DNA of 64,000 bases from Kibdelosporangium sp. MJ126-NF4 (GCF_000826545.1 NZ_CDME01000016.1:248001-312000), one strand, 5' to 3'. Counted from the first letter of the stretch, positions 42,119 through 51,122 are shown. Numbers and translations: made by a program. Notes: generated by a model not told the origin, from the sequence alone.

Positions 42119-43018
42119 TCAGGACTGGGGATCGCGCCAGGCCTTGCGCGCCGACTGCCAGGCCTTGCCGAGTCTGCCGCCCCACTTCACGAACCCGAGG
42201 ACGGCCGCCCCGATACCACCCGCGACCAGCAGCAGCACCGGCCAGTTCGCCGACCACCACTGACCGAACCGTTGCGGCACAGACGAACGCACCTCCACGC
42301 GGGTGACGAACGTACTCGTGTCCATCGGCCTGCCGCCCGGCAGCGGGTTGCCGTCGACGATGACGGCCGGTTGCAACTGGAGTTGCAGCTGCCTGCTGCC
42401 CGCCTCGGCCGCGGTGACCCGCCAGGACCAGTTCAACGCGCCGACCGGGTTGAACCTGCGGGTGATCCAGCCGGGGTCGTCGACCGTGATCGAGGGGTCC
42501 GGCACGATCCGCGCGCTGAGCACGCACTGCACGTCGATCGCCTCGCCCTTCACGTCCGGCGCCGAAACCAGCTGCGACGGCGGCACCGGGGTGTCACGGA
42601 TGTCGACCGCTGCCACGTAAACCGCCGTGACACCGAGTTCGACGTCGAGCCGCGCGGGATAGTCCACCTGGCCACGTTTCCACTGGGTGCTGTCGCGCTC
42701 GCAGTTCGCGACGAACTCGGCCAGCGTTGGCGGGTCGGCGACGGGGTTCTCGCTGCGCGGCGGGCTGGTCACCGGCGGTGGGCTGGTCGGCACCGGTGGC
42801 GCGGCTGTGCTGGTCCGTGGCGGGGTGACCGGTGCTTCCGAGATCGTGACTGTGCTGGTCCCAGGTTGCAGTTGCGAGGCCGGGGGCCTTTCGCTCGGGA
42901 GCATCGACAGCTGGGCGATCAGGATCGCCGTCGTGATTCCCGCCAGGACCGCCGCGCAGGCGGCCAGCATGACTCGCCTACCGGGCCTGTGCCGGGGGCC
43001 GCGCTCGAACTCCACCAT
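42119..43018 (-). CDS. Hypothetical bitopic membrane protein with large exported domain
   Basis: A 299-residue protein with one membrane helix near residue 17-37 (VMLAACAAVLAGITTAILIA), a Pro/Thr-rich stalk, an exported domain of about 170 residues and a second helix near the C-terminus (WPVLLLVAGGIGAAVLGFVKW). ATG 43018 has GGTGGAG; starts at 43051 or 43117 lack one. The exported domain contains two Cys but no recognisable motif. Neighbours give no hint of its function. Confidence 0.65.
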   Translation of the reverse strand: MVEFERGPRHRPGRRVMLAACAAVLAGITTAILIAQLSMLPSERPPASQLQPGTSTVTISEAPVTPPRTSTAAPPVPTSPPPVTSPPRSENPVADPPTLAEFVANCERDSTQWKRGQVDYPARLDVELGVTAVYVAAVDIRDTPVPPSQLVSAPDVKGEAIDVQCVLSARIVPDPSITVDDPGWITRRFNPVGALNWSWRVTAAEAGSRQLQLQLQPAVIVDGNPLPGGRPMDTSTFVTRVEVRSSVPQRFGQWWSANWPVLLLVAGGIGAAVLGFVKWGGRLGKAWQSARKAWRDPQS

Positions 43019-43158
43019 GTGCGTCTCCACCAAACGTGTTCGCACTGGCATGACGTCGACAGCGGGCACCGTGTTACGGCGGCGCGACCCGCTCACCCGT
43101 CTGGAGCTCTCACGCACCCGAACGGCGCAACCGCGTCCGCATGCCGCAAACTGGACCC

Positions 43159-43533
43159 ATGAAAACGTTGCTGAACGTCATCTGGCTGGTGCTGTCAGGG
43201 TTCTGGATGGCCGTCGGCTACGTGGTCGCCGGGATCGTGTGCTGCGTGCTGATCATCACGATCCCGTTCGGGCTCGCGTCGTTCCGGATCGCGAACTACG
43301 CGCTGTGGCCGTTCGGCCGGACGATCGAGCAGCGGCGGGAAGCCGGTGCCATGTCGTTGATCGGCAACATCATCTGGATCGTCTTCGCAGGCTGGTGGCT
43401 GGCGATCGGGCACGTCGTCACCGGGCTGCTGCTGTGCGTGACGATCATCGGCATCCCGTTCGGGATCGCCAACTTCAAGATGATCCCGGTGTCCCTGGTC
43501 CCGTTGGGCTCCCGGATCGTCCCGACTTCCTGA
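43159..43533 (+). CDS. YccF-domain inner membrane protein
   Basis: A 124-residue membrane protein of the YccF family, with two repeats of a segment: LLNVIWLVLSGFWMAVGY with ITIPFGLASFRIANYALWPF, then LIGNIIWIVFAGWWLAIGH with IIGIPFGIANFKM. ATG 43159 matches the family N-terminus better than ATG 43141. Function of the family is unknown. Its 3' end overlaps the convergent DUF6191-like gene by 59 bases. Confidence 0.9.
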   Translation: MKTLLNVIWLVLSGFWMAVGYVVAGIVCCVLIITIPFGLASFRIANYALWPFGRTIEQRREAGAMSLIGNIIWIVFAGWWLAIGHVVTGLLLCVTIIGIPFGIANFKMIPVSLVPLGSRIVPTS

Positions 43534-43801
43534 CCGGCATGACGACCGTGCCGCCGTCGAGGTCGACGCCCATCGGCGGCGCGCCCTGCGCGTCGTCCTC
43601 GCGCATCATCGACATCGTGTCGCGGTGTTCGAGCTGGACTCGTTTCGAGCCGTAGAAGATCGCGGTGAACTCGTTGATGTAGGTCTCGGCCAGCGGCGTG
43701 CCCAGTTGTTTGCGCCGCTTCTGCCGGATGAGCTCCCATGAACCCACGATCACGAGCAGCAGTACGGCGGCGGGTCCGGTCAACGCCAGCGCGGTGTCCA
43801 C
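43475..43801 (-). CDS. DUF6191-like membrane protein
   Basis: A 108-residue protein with one N-terminal membrane helix (LALTGPAAVLLLVIVGSW) and a cytoplasmic domain carrying LAETYINEFTAIFYGSKR and MREDDAQGAPP, which I recognise as a conserved actinobacterial family (DUF6191). GTG 43801 has GGGGC before it. The antisense overlap of 59 bases with the YccF gene is the largest in the window. Function unknown. Confidence 0.7.
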   Translation of the reverse strand: MDTALALTGPAAVLLLVIVGSWELIRQKRRKQLGTPLAETYINEFTAIFYGSKRVQLEHRDTMSMMREDDAQGAPPMGVDLDGGTVVMPVRKSGRSGSPTGPGTPGSS

Positions 43802-43850
43802 AGTGCCCCAACGACAGGATCGCCAGCGCAGTTCCCACAGACCCAGGCCT

Positions 43851-44651
43851 ATGATCACCGCCGTGGGGACGGCGGGTGTGGTGCTTGCGGGCGGGCGTTC
43901 CTCCCGGATGGGACAGGCCAAGGCCGGTCTGACTTGGCACGGCTCGACGTTCCTCTATCGCACGTGTGCCCTGCTGCGCCGGACCGTGGACGGCCCGGTC
44001 GTCGTGGTCGCGGCGCCGGGGCAGGATCTGCCCGTGCTGCCCGCCGGTGTCGAGGTCGCCGTGGACCCGGTCGAGGGTCTGGGCCCGATGCAGGGTGTGG
44101 CCGCCGGTCTGGCGAGCGTCGCCGACCGTGCCGAGTCCGCGTTCGTGTGCTCCACCGACATGCCGTTCCTGCACCCCGCGTACATCCGGCGGGTCATGCG
44201 GGCGCTGGCGGAGTCCGGGGCGGACATGGTGCTGCCGTGGGCGAACGGGCACCGTCAGCCGCTGGCGACCGGGTACCGGACCGCGTTGCACGCCCTGATC
44301 ACCCGGCTGATCGGCCAGGGTGACCTGCGGCCGGGCATGCTGCCCCGGCACTGCACGGTGGCCTCGCTCGACGACGCGCTCCTGCTCGCCGACCCCGACC
44401 TGCGTCGCCTGGATCCCCGGCTGGAATCGGTGATGAACGTCAACACGCCGGAGGACTACCGCGCGGCGCTGGAGCGCGAGCCCCCGGAGATCACCGTCAG
44501 CGGGCGTGGCACCGTCCGGGCGGCCACTCTCGCGGCGCTGGGGCCCCGGTTCTCCGCGGTCACGCTCAACGGCGCTGACATCTCCCCCGACCCGCTGTTG
44601 CCGTTGGTCGCTGGCGACCAGGTCACGGTTGTCCCCGACAATGAGGAGTAG
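43851..44651 (+). CDS. mobA: MobA-like NTP transferase with an extra C-terminal beta-grasp-like domain
   Basis: A 266-residue protein. Residues about 1-190 are a molybdenum cofactor guanylyltransferase-like domain: VVLAGGRSSRMGQAKAGL (nucleotide-binding), STDMPFLHP and WANGHRQPLATGY, and NVNTPEDY at its end. The last 60 residues (EITVSGRGTVRAATLAALG, LPLVAGDQVTVVPDNEE) resemble a MoaD/ThiS beta-grasp fold but lack the terminal Gly-Gly. ATG 43851 or GTG 43860 is possible. The acyl-CoA-dehydrogenase-like gene starts two bases after the stop. Confidence 0.82.
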   Translation: MITAVGTAGVVLAGGRSSRMGQAKAGLTWHGSTFLYRTCALLRRTVDGPVVVVAAPGQDLPVLPAGVEVAVDPVEGLGPMQGVAAGLASVADRAESAFVCSTDMPFLHPAYIRRVMRALAESGADMVLPWANGHRQPLATGYRTALHALITRLIGQGDLRPGMLPRHCTVASLDDALLLADPDLRRLDPRLESVMNVNTPEDYRAALEREPPEITVSGRGTVRAATLAALGPRFSAVTLNGADISPDPLLPLVAGDQVTVVPDNEE

Positions 44652-44653
44652 GG

Positions 44654-45790
44654 ATGCATCCTTTTGGGCCGCCGCAACACGAACAGCACTGGGTGGACAA
44701 GGCGGCTGAGCTCGCGGCGCGGTTCGCCACCACGGCGGCGGCGTACGACGACAGCACCGAAGTGCCCCGCGAGAACCTCGAAGCGCTGCACGCCAGCGGT
44801 CTCGACCAGGCGCTGCTGCCGGTGGAGTTCGGCGGCGAGGATCTCAGTTACCGCTCCTACGGCGAGATCGTGCGGCTGCTCGCGGCGGCCTGTCCGTCCA
44901 CGGCGTGCATCTGGGTCATGCACGTCGGCGCCATCGGCGGGCTCGTGGACCTGTCCACGCCGGAGGCCGCGCGGTTCTACGCCGAGGAGTGCGTCGCGGG
45001 CAAGCGCTTCGCCAACGCGCTGTCCGAGCCGAGCGGCGGAAACCTTTTCCTGATGCCACAACAACACGCTCGGCCGGTCGACGGCGGTTTCGTGCTGTCG
45101 GGCGCGAAACGGTTCACCTCCGGCTGCGAGATCGCGGACCACTTCCTGGTCAACGTCCTCGTCGACGACACACCGACGTTCTTCGGCGCGGCGGCGGACG
45201 ACACGATCGCGTTCCTGCCGATCGGCGACACCATGGGCTTGCGCGCCAACGGAAGCCGCCTGGTCGAGTTCCGTGACACGCTGCTGCGCGCGGACCGGCG
45301 GTGTGTGCCGCCGCCGGGGCACCGGCCGAACCGGATCGGCAGCGGCATCGCGTTCCTGTCACTCGGTGTCGCCGACGCCGCGATCGCCGCGCTGATCGAG
45401 CACGCGCGCACCCGTACCATCCCGACGACCGGCGAACCGCTGTCGGCCATGCAGTGGCTCCGGTTCGAACTGGCGGACGTGCACAGCCGCCTCGAGGCGG
45501 CGGGTATGTATGCCAAGCACATGACGTGGCTGGCCGACCAGAACGACGTGGGGTTCAACCTGGCCACGCTGCGCGCCAAGCTCCTGGCCAACCAGGTCGC
45601 GTTGGACGCCGCCCAGCTGGCGTTGAAAGCCGGTGGCGGATCCGGCTACCTGAGCACGTCCCCGATCCAGCGGATCCTGCGTGACGCGTACGCGGGCTGG
45701 GTGATGGCGTACTCCGTGGAGGTGTGCCGTGATCAGATCAGCACAGACCTGTTCGGACACGCGGAGGCAAACTCATCAGTGGGGGAATAA
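44654..45790 (+). CDS. Acyl-CoA dehydrogenase-like flavoprotein
   Basis: A 378-residue flavoprotein of the acyl-CoA dehydrogenase fold: LPVEFGGEDLSYRSYGEIVR, FANALSEPSGG, SGAKRFTSGCEIADHFLV (flavin-binding beta domain) and LKAGGGSGYLSTSPIQRILRD near the end. The usual catalytic Glu is not evident. Members of this branch next to sulfur-uptake genes can be flavin-dependent monooxygenases (DszC/SfnC-like), which would fit the following SBP and MetQNI genes, but that is inference. ATG 44654 has GAGGAG and follows the MobA stop by two bases. Confidence 0.85.
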   Translation: MHPFGPPQHEQHWVDKAAELAARFATTAAAYDDSTEVPRENLEALHASGLDQALLPVEFGGEDLSYRSYGEIVRLLAAACPSTACIWVMHVGAIGGLVDLSTPEAARFYAEECVAGKRFANALSEPSGGNLFLMPQQHARPVDGGFVLSGAKRFTSGCEIADHFLVNVLVDDTPTFFGAAADDTIAFLPIGDTMGLRANGSRLVEFRDTLLRADRRCVPPPGHRPNRIGSGIAFLSLGVADAAIAALIEHARTRTIPTTGEPLSAMQWLRFELADVHSRLEAAGMYAKHMTWLADQNDVGFNLATLRAKLLANQVALDAAQLALKAGGGSGYLSTSPIQRILRDAYAGWVMAYSVEVCRDQISTDLFGHAEANSSVGE

Positions 45791-45861
45791 CCTGAACGGG
45801 TAAGAACTGGGGTTGTGGCCACGAATCGAGATCCCTAGAGTGACCGATCAAACCCCCGGTG

Positions 45862-45877
45862 TAACCCATCCGGGTTA
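45862..45877. promoter_or_regulatory. Candidate operator before the NitT/TauT-type binding protein
   Basis: TAACCC-ATCC-GGGTTA (45862-45877) is an exact 6-base inverted repeat 26 bases before the start codon of the binding-protein gene. A sulfur- or nitrogen-responsive regulator could bind there, but none is identified. Confidence 0.4.
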
Positions 45878-45902
45878 ACCTGCTCAAGTTTCAGGAGAGG
45901 CA

Positions 45903-46913
45903 ATGGTGCGACGCTCCACGGTGTTGCTCACAATCGTGGCGACCGTACTCGCGACGCTGTCGGGCTGCGGCATGCTGGGTGGGTCTTCCGACAACAGCTC
46001 GGCCCCGTCGGACAAGGTCGAGAAGCCCAAGATCCGGCTCGGGCTCTTGCCCGTCGTCGATGTGGCTTCGGTGCACCTGGCCATCCAGGAGGGCTACTTC
46101 AAGCAGGAGGGCCTTGACGTCGACCTGGTCACCATCCAGAGCTCGGCCACCGCGATCCCCGACCTGATCAGCAGCAAGGGCACGTACGACATCGTCTTCG
46201 GCAACTACGTGTCGTTCTTCAACTCCCAGGCCAAGGGCGTCGCGGAGCAGGTCGAAGGGCTGAAGTTCGTCGCCGACGGCTACGTGGCCAAGCCGAACAC
46301 CTGGATGGTGCTCGCCGGTGCGAACTCGCCGGCCAAGAAGATCACCGACCTGCCGGGCAAGAGGATCGCGGTGACCGCGAGGCACAGCCTCGCGGAGGTC
46401 AGCATCCGCTCGGTGCTCAAGGTCAGCGGCGTGGACGCCGGTCAGGTCACGTTCCTCGAGATGCCCTACACCGACATGGGCGCGGCACTGGCCGCCAACC
46501 GCGTGGACGCCGCACTGCTCGCGGAGCCGTTCATCACCCAGGCGGGCAAGGAGCACGGCGCCGTGAAGCTCTTCGACGCCGCGGAAGGGCCCACCTCGGA
46601 ACTGCCGATCGCGGGCTACGGCACGACAGGCAAGTTCGCGCGGGAGAACCCGAAGACGATCGCCGCGTTCCAGCGCGCGTTCGCCAAGGGCCAGGAAGCG
46701 GCGGGCGCCGACCGCGCCAAGATCGAGAAACTGCTCCCCGTCTACGCCAAGATCGACAAGGACACCGCGGCACTGGTCAACCTCGGCGGGTTCCCGTCCC
46801 GGCTGGAGGCCACCCGGTTGCAGCGCATCCCCGACCTGATGCTCGAGTTCGGGATGCTCCAGAAGCGCGTCGACGCGAGCACGATGATCCTGTCGGGCAC
46901 GACAACCGGCTGA
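45903..46913 (+). CDS. NitT/TauT-family ABC substrate-binding lipoprotein (orphan)
   Basis: A 336-residue lipoprotein: signal with lipobox LSGC (Cys22), then the SsuA/TauA-type fold (LGLLPVVDVASVHLAIQEGY, IVFGNYVSFFN, VDAALLAEPFI). It would bind a sulfonate, nitrate, taurine or thiamine-precursor-like ligand. No matching permease or ATPase is adjacent, so it must borrow one or feed the MetNI unit. It is related to the protein at 51466-52464. ATG 45903 has AGGAGAGG. A terminator hairpin follows. Confidence 0.9.
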   Translation: MVRRSTVLLTIVATVLATLSGCGMLGGSSDNSSAPSDKVEKPKIRLGLLPVVDVASVHLAIQEGYFKQEGLDVDLVTIQSSATAIPDLISSKGTYDIVFGNYVSFFNSQAKGVAEQVEGLKFVADGYVAKPNTWMVLAGANSPAKKITDLPGKRIAVTARHSLAEVSIRSVLKVSGVDAGQVTFLEMPYTDMGAALAANRVDAALLAEPFITQAGKEHGAVKLFDAAEGPTSELPIAGYGTTGKFARENPKTIAAFQRAFAKGQEAAGADRAKIEKLLPVYAKIDKDTAALVNLGGFPSRLEATRLQRIPDLMLEFGMLQKRVDASTMILSGTTTG

Positions 46914-46927
46914 GCGCCGAACATCCG

Positions 46928-46955
46928 ACTGCCCCCGGTCACGGCCGGGGGCAGT
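46928..46955 (+). terminator. Terminator hairpin after the binding-protein gene
   Basis: ACTGCCCCCGG (46928-46938) and CCGGGGGCAGT (46945-46955) form a perfect 11-base stem with loop TCACGG, 14 bases after the stop. Weak T content follows (GCTATGTTTGG). Confidence 0.8.
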
Positions 46956-47095
46956 GCTATGTTTGGGGCATGGTTGTCGCTGGTTCGGTGGTGTGGCGCG
47001 GGTCGCCCGAGTAGACGGTCCGTTCGCTTTCCATCGAATCGAGCCGTCTTCGGACGGCTTGTTCTTCGACCGCCGAGGACGGCTCCCACTGGCTT

Positions 47096-48130
47096 TTGGG
47101 AGTCCAGGTGGAGTCCATCATCGAGGTCGGCGCCGAGCTGACCGCCAACCATGCGGTAAAACTGGCCAAGCAGGGCCGGATCCTGTTGTGGCGCGGCGAC
47201 TTCCGCAACGCGCTGCAGCTGCTCGCCGCGATGCGGCGCCGGGTCGGCAAGGTTCGGCGCGGGGCCAGCCCGGCCGAGACCTTCCGCCACCACCGCGCGG
47301 CCACGGCGCACCGCGCCCGGCTGCTCGGCCAGGTCCAGGTCGACGTCGGACCTGGCTACACACTTGACCTTCCGCACGCACCGGACATCTCCGAGGCGTG
47401 CACACTGGCGTTCGGAGCGGCACCCAGCCGGATGCCGCTCACCGACATCATGGGTGCGCTGGGAGCCCATCGGTGGCGGGTCCGCGGTGTGCACGTGCCC
47501 GCGCTCGGCGCGAAAATCCATCCGCACTACGGCGTTTTCGCGCCGACCCGACACGAGTACGTCGATCTCGTCGCCTCCACACCGTGGCCGAGTCCCACGA
47601 CGGTGTTCGACATCGGCACGGGGACTGGTGTGCTGGCAGCGGTTCTCGCCCAGCGTGGCGCAGACAGCGTTGTCGCCGTTGATATCGAGCCACGGGCTGT
47701 CGAGTGCGCGCGGGACAACGTCGACCGGCTCGGGTTGTCGTCGCGGATTCATGTCCGGCAGCAGGATCTCTTTCCCGACGGCACAGCGGATCTGGTGGTG
47801 TGCAACCCGCCGTGGCTGCCCGCCGCGGTGTCCTCACCGCTGGACGCCGCGGTCTACGACCCGGGCTCGCGGATGCTGCGCGGATTCCTCGGCGGGCTGT
47901 GCGACCACCTGAGCGCCGACGGTGAAGCCTGGCTGGTCGTGTCGGATCTCGCCGAACGGTTGGGTTTGCGGGCGGCCACGCGAACATTGATCACCGACGC
48001 GGGCCTGGTCGTCCTCGACCGGCTGGACATCCGGCCACGGCATCGGACCCAGCATCGGACAACGGATGCCGATCCGCTGGCGGAACACCGGGCCGCCGAG
48101 ATCACGTCGCTGTGGCGGATCTCCCGGTAG
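47096..48130 (+). CDS. Class I SAM-dependent methyltransferase with HemK-like NPPW motif
   Basis: A 344-residue methyltransferase. Residues about 175-300 hold FDIGTGTGVLAAVLA (SAM-binding) and DLVVCNPPWLP, the NPPW/NPPY motif of amino- or amide-directed methyltransferases. The N-terminal 150 residues (LAKQGRILLWRGDFRNALQL) form a family-specific helical domain. The only start in frame is TTG 47096, which is weak. Just upstream, the +1 frame (about 46993-47094) reads DGLFFDRRGRLPLAF, which looks like the missing N-terminus, so a frameshift is suspected. Substrate unknown. Confidence 0.75.
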   Translation: MGVQVESIIEVGAELTANHAVKLAKQGRILLWRGDFRNALQLLAAMRRRVGKVRRGASPAETFRHHRAATAHRARLLGQVQVDVGPGYTLDLPHAPDISEACTLAFGAAPSRMPLTDIMGALGAHRWRVRGVHVPALGAKIHPHYGVFAPTRHEYVDLVASTPWPSPTTVFDIGTGTGVLAAVLAQRGADSVVAVDIEPRAVECARDNVDRLGLSSRIHVRQQDLFPDGTADLVVCNPPWLPAAVSSPLDAAVYDPGSRMLRGFLGGLCDHLSADGEAWLVVSDLAERLGLRAATRTLITDAGLVVLDRLDIRPRHRTQHRTTDADPLAEHRAAEITSLWRISR

Positions 48131-48386
48131 TGCCGGGCGAACAGGTCCTCCGGTGGCGGCGCGTCCGACATGCGTATAACGTCGGGTAGCCACCCGGACA
48201 CGGTGACCCCCGCCACATCGGTCCACATAGGAACGCATAGCAGAAATCCCGCGCTGACGCCAATTTCCGGCGTCGGCGTCCGAGGTGTGGAATGAGTTGG
48301 CTTCCACCGCCGGTGGTGGGGAAAGTGTCTGCCGGACCCGGTCGGGAGATCACCGCCGGGCCGGTCGCTACAGGGGAAAGGCAGTC
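48131..48386. other. Leader region upstream of the methionine importer
   Basis: A 256-base gap before metQ. It contains several GC-rich inverted steps (for example CCGCCGGTGGTGGGG), but I could not align it with the SAM-I or SAM-IV riboswitch cores known upstream of met genes. Neither a T-box nor a terminator with T-run is visible. Confidence 0.4.
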
Positions 48387-49355
48387 ATGTCGGAGCAGAA
48401 CTCTTCGGAGCAGAACCCATCAGGGCAGGACACACCGCTGGGTCTTCCGGAGAAGCCGAAGCGCGGCCGCGGCCCGCTGGTCGGGATCGCGGTCGTGGTG
48501 GTCGTCGCGGTCGCCGCGGTGATCGTGTTCTTCGCCACACGGGGATCCGACACGGCCGAAGGCCGCACCACGGTCCGGATCGGCACCACCGAGGCGAGCG
48601 CGGAGTACTGGCCCACGTTCAAGGAACTGGCCGCGCAGCAGAACATCGACCTGCAGGTGGTCAGCTTCAGTGACTACACGCAGGCCAACCCGGCGCTGTC
48701 GCAGAGCCGCATCGACCTGAACCTGTTCCAGCACCTGCTGTTCCTCACCAACTACAACGTGGCCAACAGCGACACGCTGACGCCGATCGCGTCCACCTAC
48801 ATCGTTCCGCTGTCGCTGTACTCGCGTAAGCACCAGGCCGTCACCGACATCCCGGCCGGTGGCACGGTCGCGATCCCGAACGACCCGACCAACCAGGCAC
48901 GGGCGCTGTTGGTGCTGCAGAAGGCGAAGCTGATCGTGCTCAAGGGCGGTGGCAACGTGCTGTCCACGCCCGCCGAGGTCGACAAGGCCGCCTCCAAGGT
49001 CACCGTGACGCCGGTCGACGCCGCGCAGACGGTCGCGTCGCTGCCGTCGGTCGACGGTTCGGTCGTGAACAACAACTTCGCGCTCAACGGCGGCCTCGAC
49101 CCGTCGAAGGCGCTGTTCTCCGACAACCCGGCCGATCCGTCGGCCGAGCCGTACATCAACGCGATCGTCGCCCGCGCCGCCGACAAGGACAACCCGGTGT
49201 ACGCCAAGGTCGCGCAGATCTACAAGGACGCGCGGGTGGCCGACAAGGTCAAGGCCGAGTCGAAGAACACCGCGGTCCTGGTCGACCGGCCCTCGACCGA
49301 GCTGACCACCATCGCGGGCAGGCTCGCCGAGACGATTCGCGCCGCACGCCCGTGA
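48387..49355 (+). CDS. metQ: MetQ-family substrate-binding protein with membrane anchor
   Basis: A 322-residue D-/L-methionine binding protein of the NlpA/MetQ family (VRIGTTEASAEYWPTFKELA, SQSRIDLNLFQHLLFLTNY, VAIPNDPTNQARALLVLQKA). Unlike most, it has no lipobox: residues about 31-50 (LVGIAVVVVVAVAAVIVFFA) form an N-terminal transmembrane anchor after a 30-residue cytoplasmic Ser/Gln-rich stretch. ATG 48387 has GGGGAAAGG. The stop overlaps the metN start. Likely delivers methionine or a methionine derivative to MetNI. Confidence 0.9.
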   Translation: MSEQNSSEQNPSGQDTPLGLPEKPKRGRGPLVGIAVVVVVAVAAVIVFFATRGSDTAEGRTTVRIGTTEASAEYWPTFKELAAQQNIDLQVVSFSDYTQANPALSQSRIDLNLFQHLLFLTNYNVANSDTLTPIASTYIVPLSLYSRKHQAVTDIPAGGTVAIPNDPTNQARALLVLQKAKLIVLKGGGNVLSTPAEVDKAASKVTVTPVDAAQTVASLPSVDGSVVNNNFALNGGLDPSKALFSDNPADPSAEPYINAIVARAADKDNPVYAKVAQIYKDARVADKVKAESKNTAVLVDRPSTELTTIAGRLAETIRAARP

Positions 49356-50389
49356 GCACTCCCCTGATCGAGTTCCGGGGCGTCGGCAAGACGTTCGGCA
49401 CCCCGGGGAAAACCGGCGGGAAGGCCGTGACCGCGCTCGACGGCGTCGACCTGAGCATCGACGCCGGGGAGATCTACGCGGTCATCGGCCACTCCGGCGC
49501 GGGCAAGAGCACGCTGGTCCGGTTGATCAACGCGCTGGAGCGGGCCACGTCCGGCTCCGTGCTGGTGGACGGCGTGGACATCACGCACCTGCCGGAGCGA
49601 CGGCTGCGCGAGGTGCGGCTGGGCATCGGCATGGTGTTCCAGCAGTTCAACCTGATGCGCTCGCGCACGGTCTTCGGCAACGTGGCGTACCCGCTGAAGA
49701 TCGCGGGCTGGTCGAAGGCGGACCGGGAGAAGCGGGTCGCCGAACTGCTGAACTTCGTCGGCATCGCCGAGAAGGCCTGGCAGTACCCGGATCAGCTGTC
49801 CGGCGGGCAGAAGCAGCGCGTGGGCATCGCCCGCGCACTGGCTACCAACCCGAAGATCCTGCTGGCCGACGAGTCGACCAGCGCGCTCGACCCGGAGACC
49901 ACCGGCGAGGTGCTGCGTCTGCTCAAGCGGGTCAACAGCGAGTTCGGTGTGACGATCGTGGTGATCACACACGAGATGGAAGTGGTCCGCGAGATCGCCG
50001 ACCGGGTCGCGGTACTCAAGGACGGCAAGGTGATCGAGCACGGGCCCGTGCGTGACGTGTTCGCCGCGCCGCAGCACGCCACGACGCAGCGGTTCGTGGA
50101 GACCGTGCTGCGGGCCCGGCCGGATGACGACGACCTGTCCCGCATCCGCGAACGCCACCCCGGCCGTCTGGTGATCGCGAAGGTCAGCGACGACCGGCGG
50201 ATCGGCGCGGTGCTGTCGCAGGCGAGCAGCCGCTACGACGTGCGCTTCGAGGTCGTGTACGGCGGTGTGAAGGAGCTGGGCAGCACGTCGTTCGGCAGCC
50301 TCACGCTGGAGCTGACCGGCGCGGACACGGACGTCGACAAGCTGATCGCCGACCTGCGGGCCACAACGGATGTCGAGGAACTCCTCTGA
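49352..50389 (+). CDS. metN: Methionine ABC transporter ATP-binding protein MetN
   Basis: A 345-residue ATPase: Walker A GHSGAGKST (about residue 46), signature LSGGQKQRVGIARAL, Walker B ILLADESTSALDP. Residues about 265-345 form the C-terminal NIL/C2 domain (RRIGAVLSQASSRYDVRFEV) that in E. coli MetN binds methionine to inhibit transport. GTG 49352 overlaps the metQ stop; the stop overlaps metI. Confidence 0.95.
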   Translation: MSTPLIEFRGVGKTFGTPGKTGGKAVTALDGVDLSIDAGEIYAVIGHSGAGKSTLVRLINALERATSGSVLVDGVDITHLPERRLREVRLGIGMVFQQFNLMRSRTVFGNVAYPLKIAGWSKADREKRVAELLNFVGIAEKAWQYPDQLSGGQKQRVGIARALATNPKILLADESTSALDPETTGEVLRLLKRVNSEFGVTIVVITHEMEVVREIADRVAVLKDGKVIEHGPVRDVFAAPQHATTQRFVETVLRARPDDDDLSRIRERHPGRLVIAKVSDDRRIGAVLSQASSRYDVRFEVVYGGVKELGSTSFGSLTLELTGADTDVDKLIADLRATTDVEELL

Positions 50390-51051
50390 TGGGCACCAAC
50401 TGGGACACCCTGCGGCCGATCCTGCTCGACGCGGTCGGCCAGACACTGTGGATGGTCGCGGCGACCATGGTCGTCGGCGGTTTCCTCGGGCTGCTGCTCG
50501 GGATCGCGCTCTACAGCACGCGCCCCGGCGGCATCCTGGCCAACCGGCCGGTGCACACCGTGCTGAACGTGCTGGTGAACATCGTCCGGCCGATCCCGTT
50601 CATCATCTTCATCACCGCGATCGGCCCGGTGACCATCGCCGTGGTCGGGACGCAACTGGGGACCGCGGCGGCCACGTTCGCGCTGATCTCGGCGGCCACG
50701 TTCGGCATCTCGCGGATCGTGGAGCAGAACCTGGTCACCATCGACCCCGGCGTGATCGAGGCGGCACGGGCGATGGGCGCGAGCCCGTGGCGGATCATCA
50801 CGACACTGCTGGTGCCGGAAGCGCTGGGGCCGTTGATCCTCGGCTACACGTTCGTGTTCGTCGCGGTGGTCGACATGTCCGCGGTCGCGGGCGCGATCGG
50901 TGGCGGTGGCCTTGGCGACTTCGCTATCGTCTACGGGTACCAGCGATTCAACTGGGGTGTGACCGCGGTGGCGGTCGTCATCATCATCGTGCTGGTCCAG
51001 CTCGCCCAGTTCACCGGCAACCGCCTGGCGCGCCGCGTCCTGCGAAGATGA
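50389..51051 (+). CDS. metI: Methionine ABC transporter permease MetI
   Basis: A 220-residue permease with five membrane segments. ARAMGASPWRIITTLLVPEA is the EAA loop that docks MetN, and LGDFAIVYGYQRFN is a MetI landmark. ATG 50389 overlaps the metN stop (TGATG). With MetQ and MetN it completes the importer. Confidence 0.95.
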   Translation: MGTNWDTLRPILLDAVGQTLWMVAATMVVGGFLGLLLGIALYSTRPGGILANRPVHTVLNVLVNIVRPIPFIIFITAIGPVTIAVVGTQLGTAAATFALISAATFGISRIVEQNLVTIDPGVIEAARAMGASPWRIITTLLVPEALGPLILGYTFVFVAVVDMSAVAGAIGGGGLGDFAIVYGYQRFNWGVTAVAVVIIIVLVQLAQFTGNRLARRVLRR

Positions 51052-51122
51052 GCATCTCTCACACTACTGATGAGTAGTCCTACGCTGCCGGGCGGTCCCG
51101 GAGCCCCCATACTTTGGTGTAC

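Noticed and set aside
48131..48386. SAM-sensing riboswitch upstream of metQ
   Set aside because: Expected by position, but I could not match the SAM-I or SAM-IV conserved core. A covariance-model search would decide.
51063..51078. ACTACT-GATG-AGTAGT hairpin after metI
   Set aside because: A 6-base stem without T-run is too weak to call a terminator.
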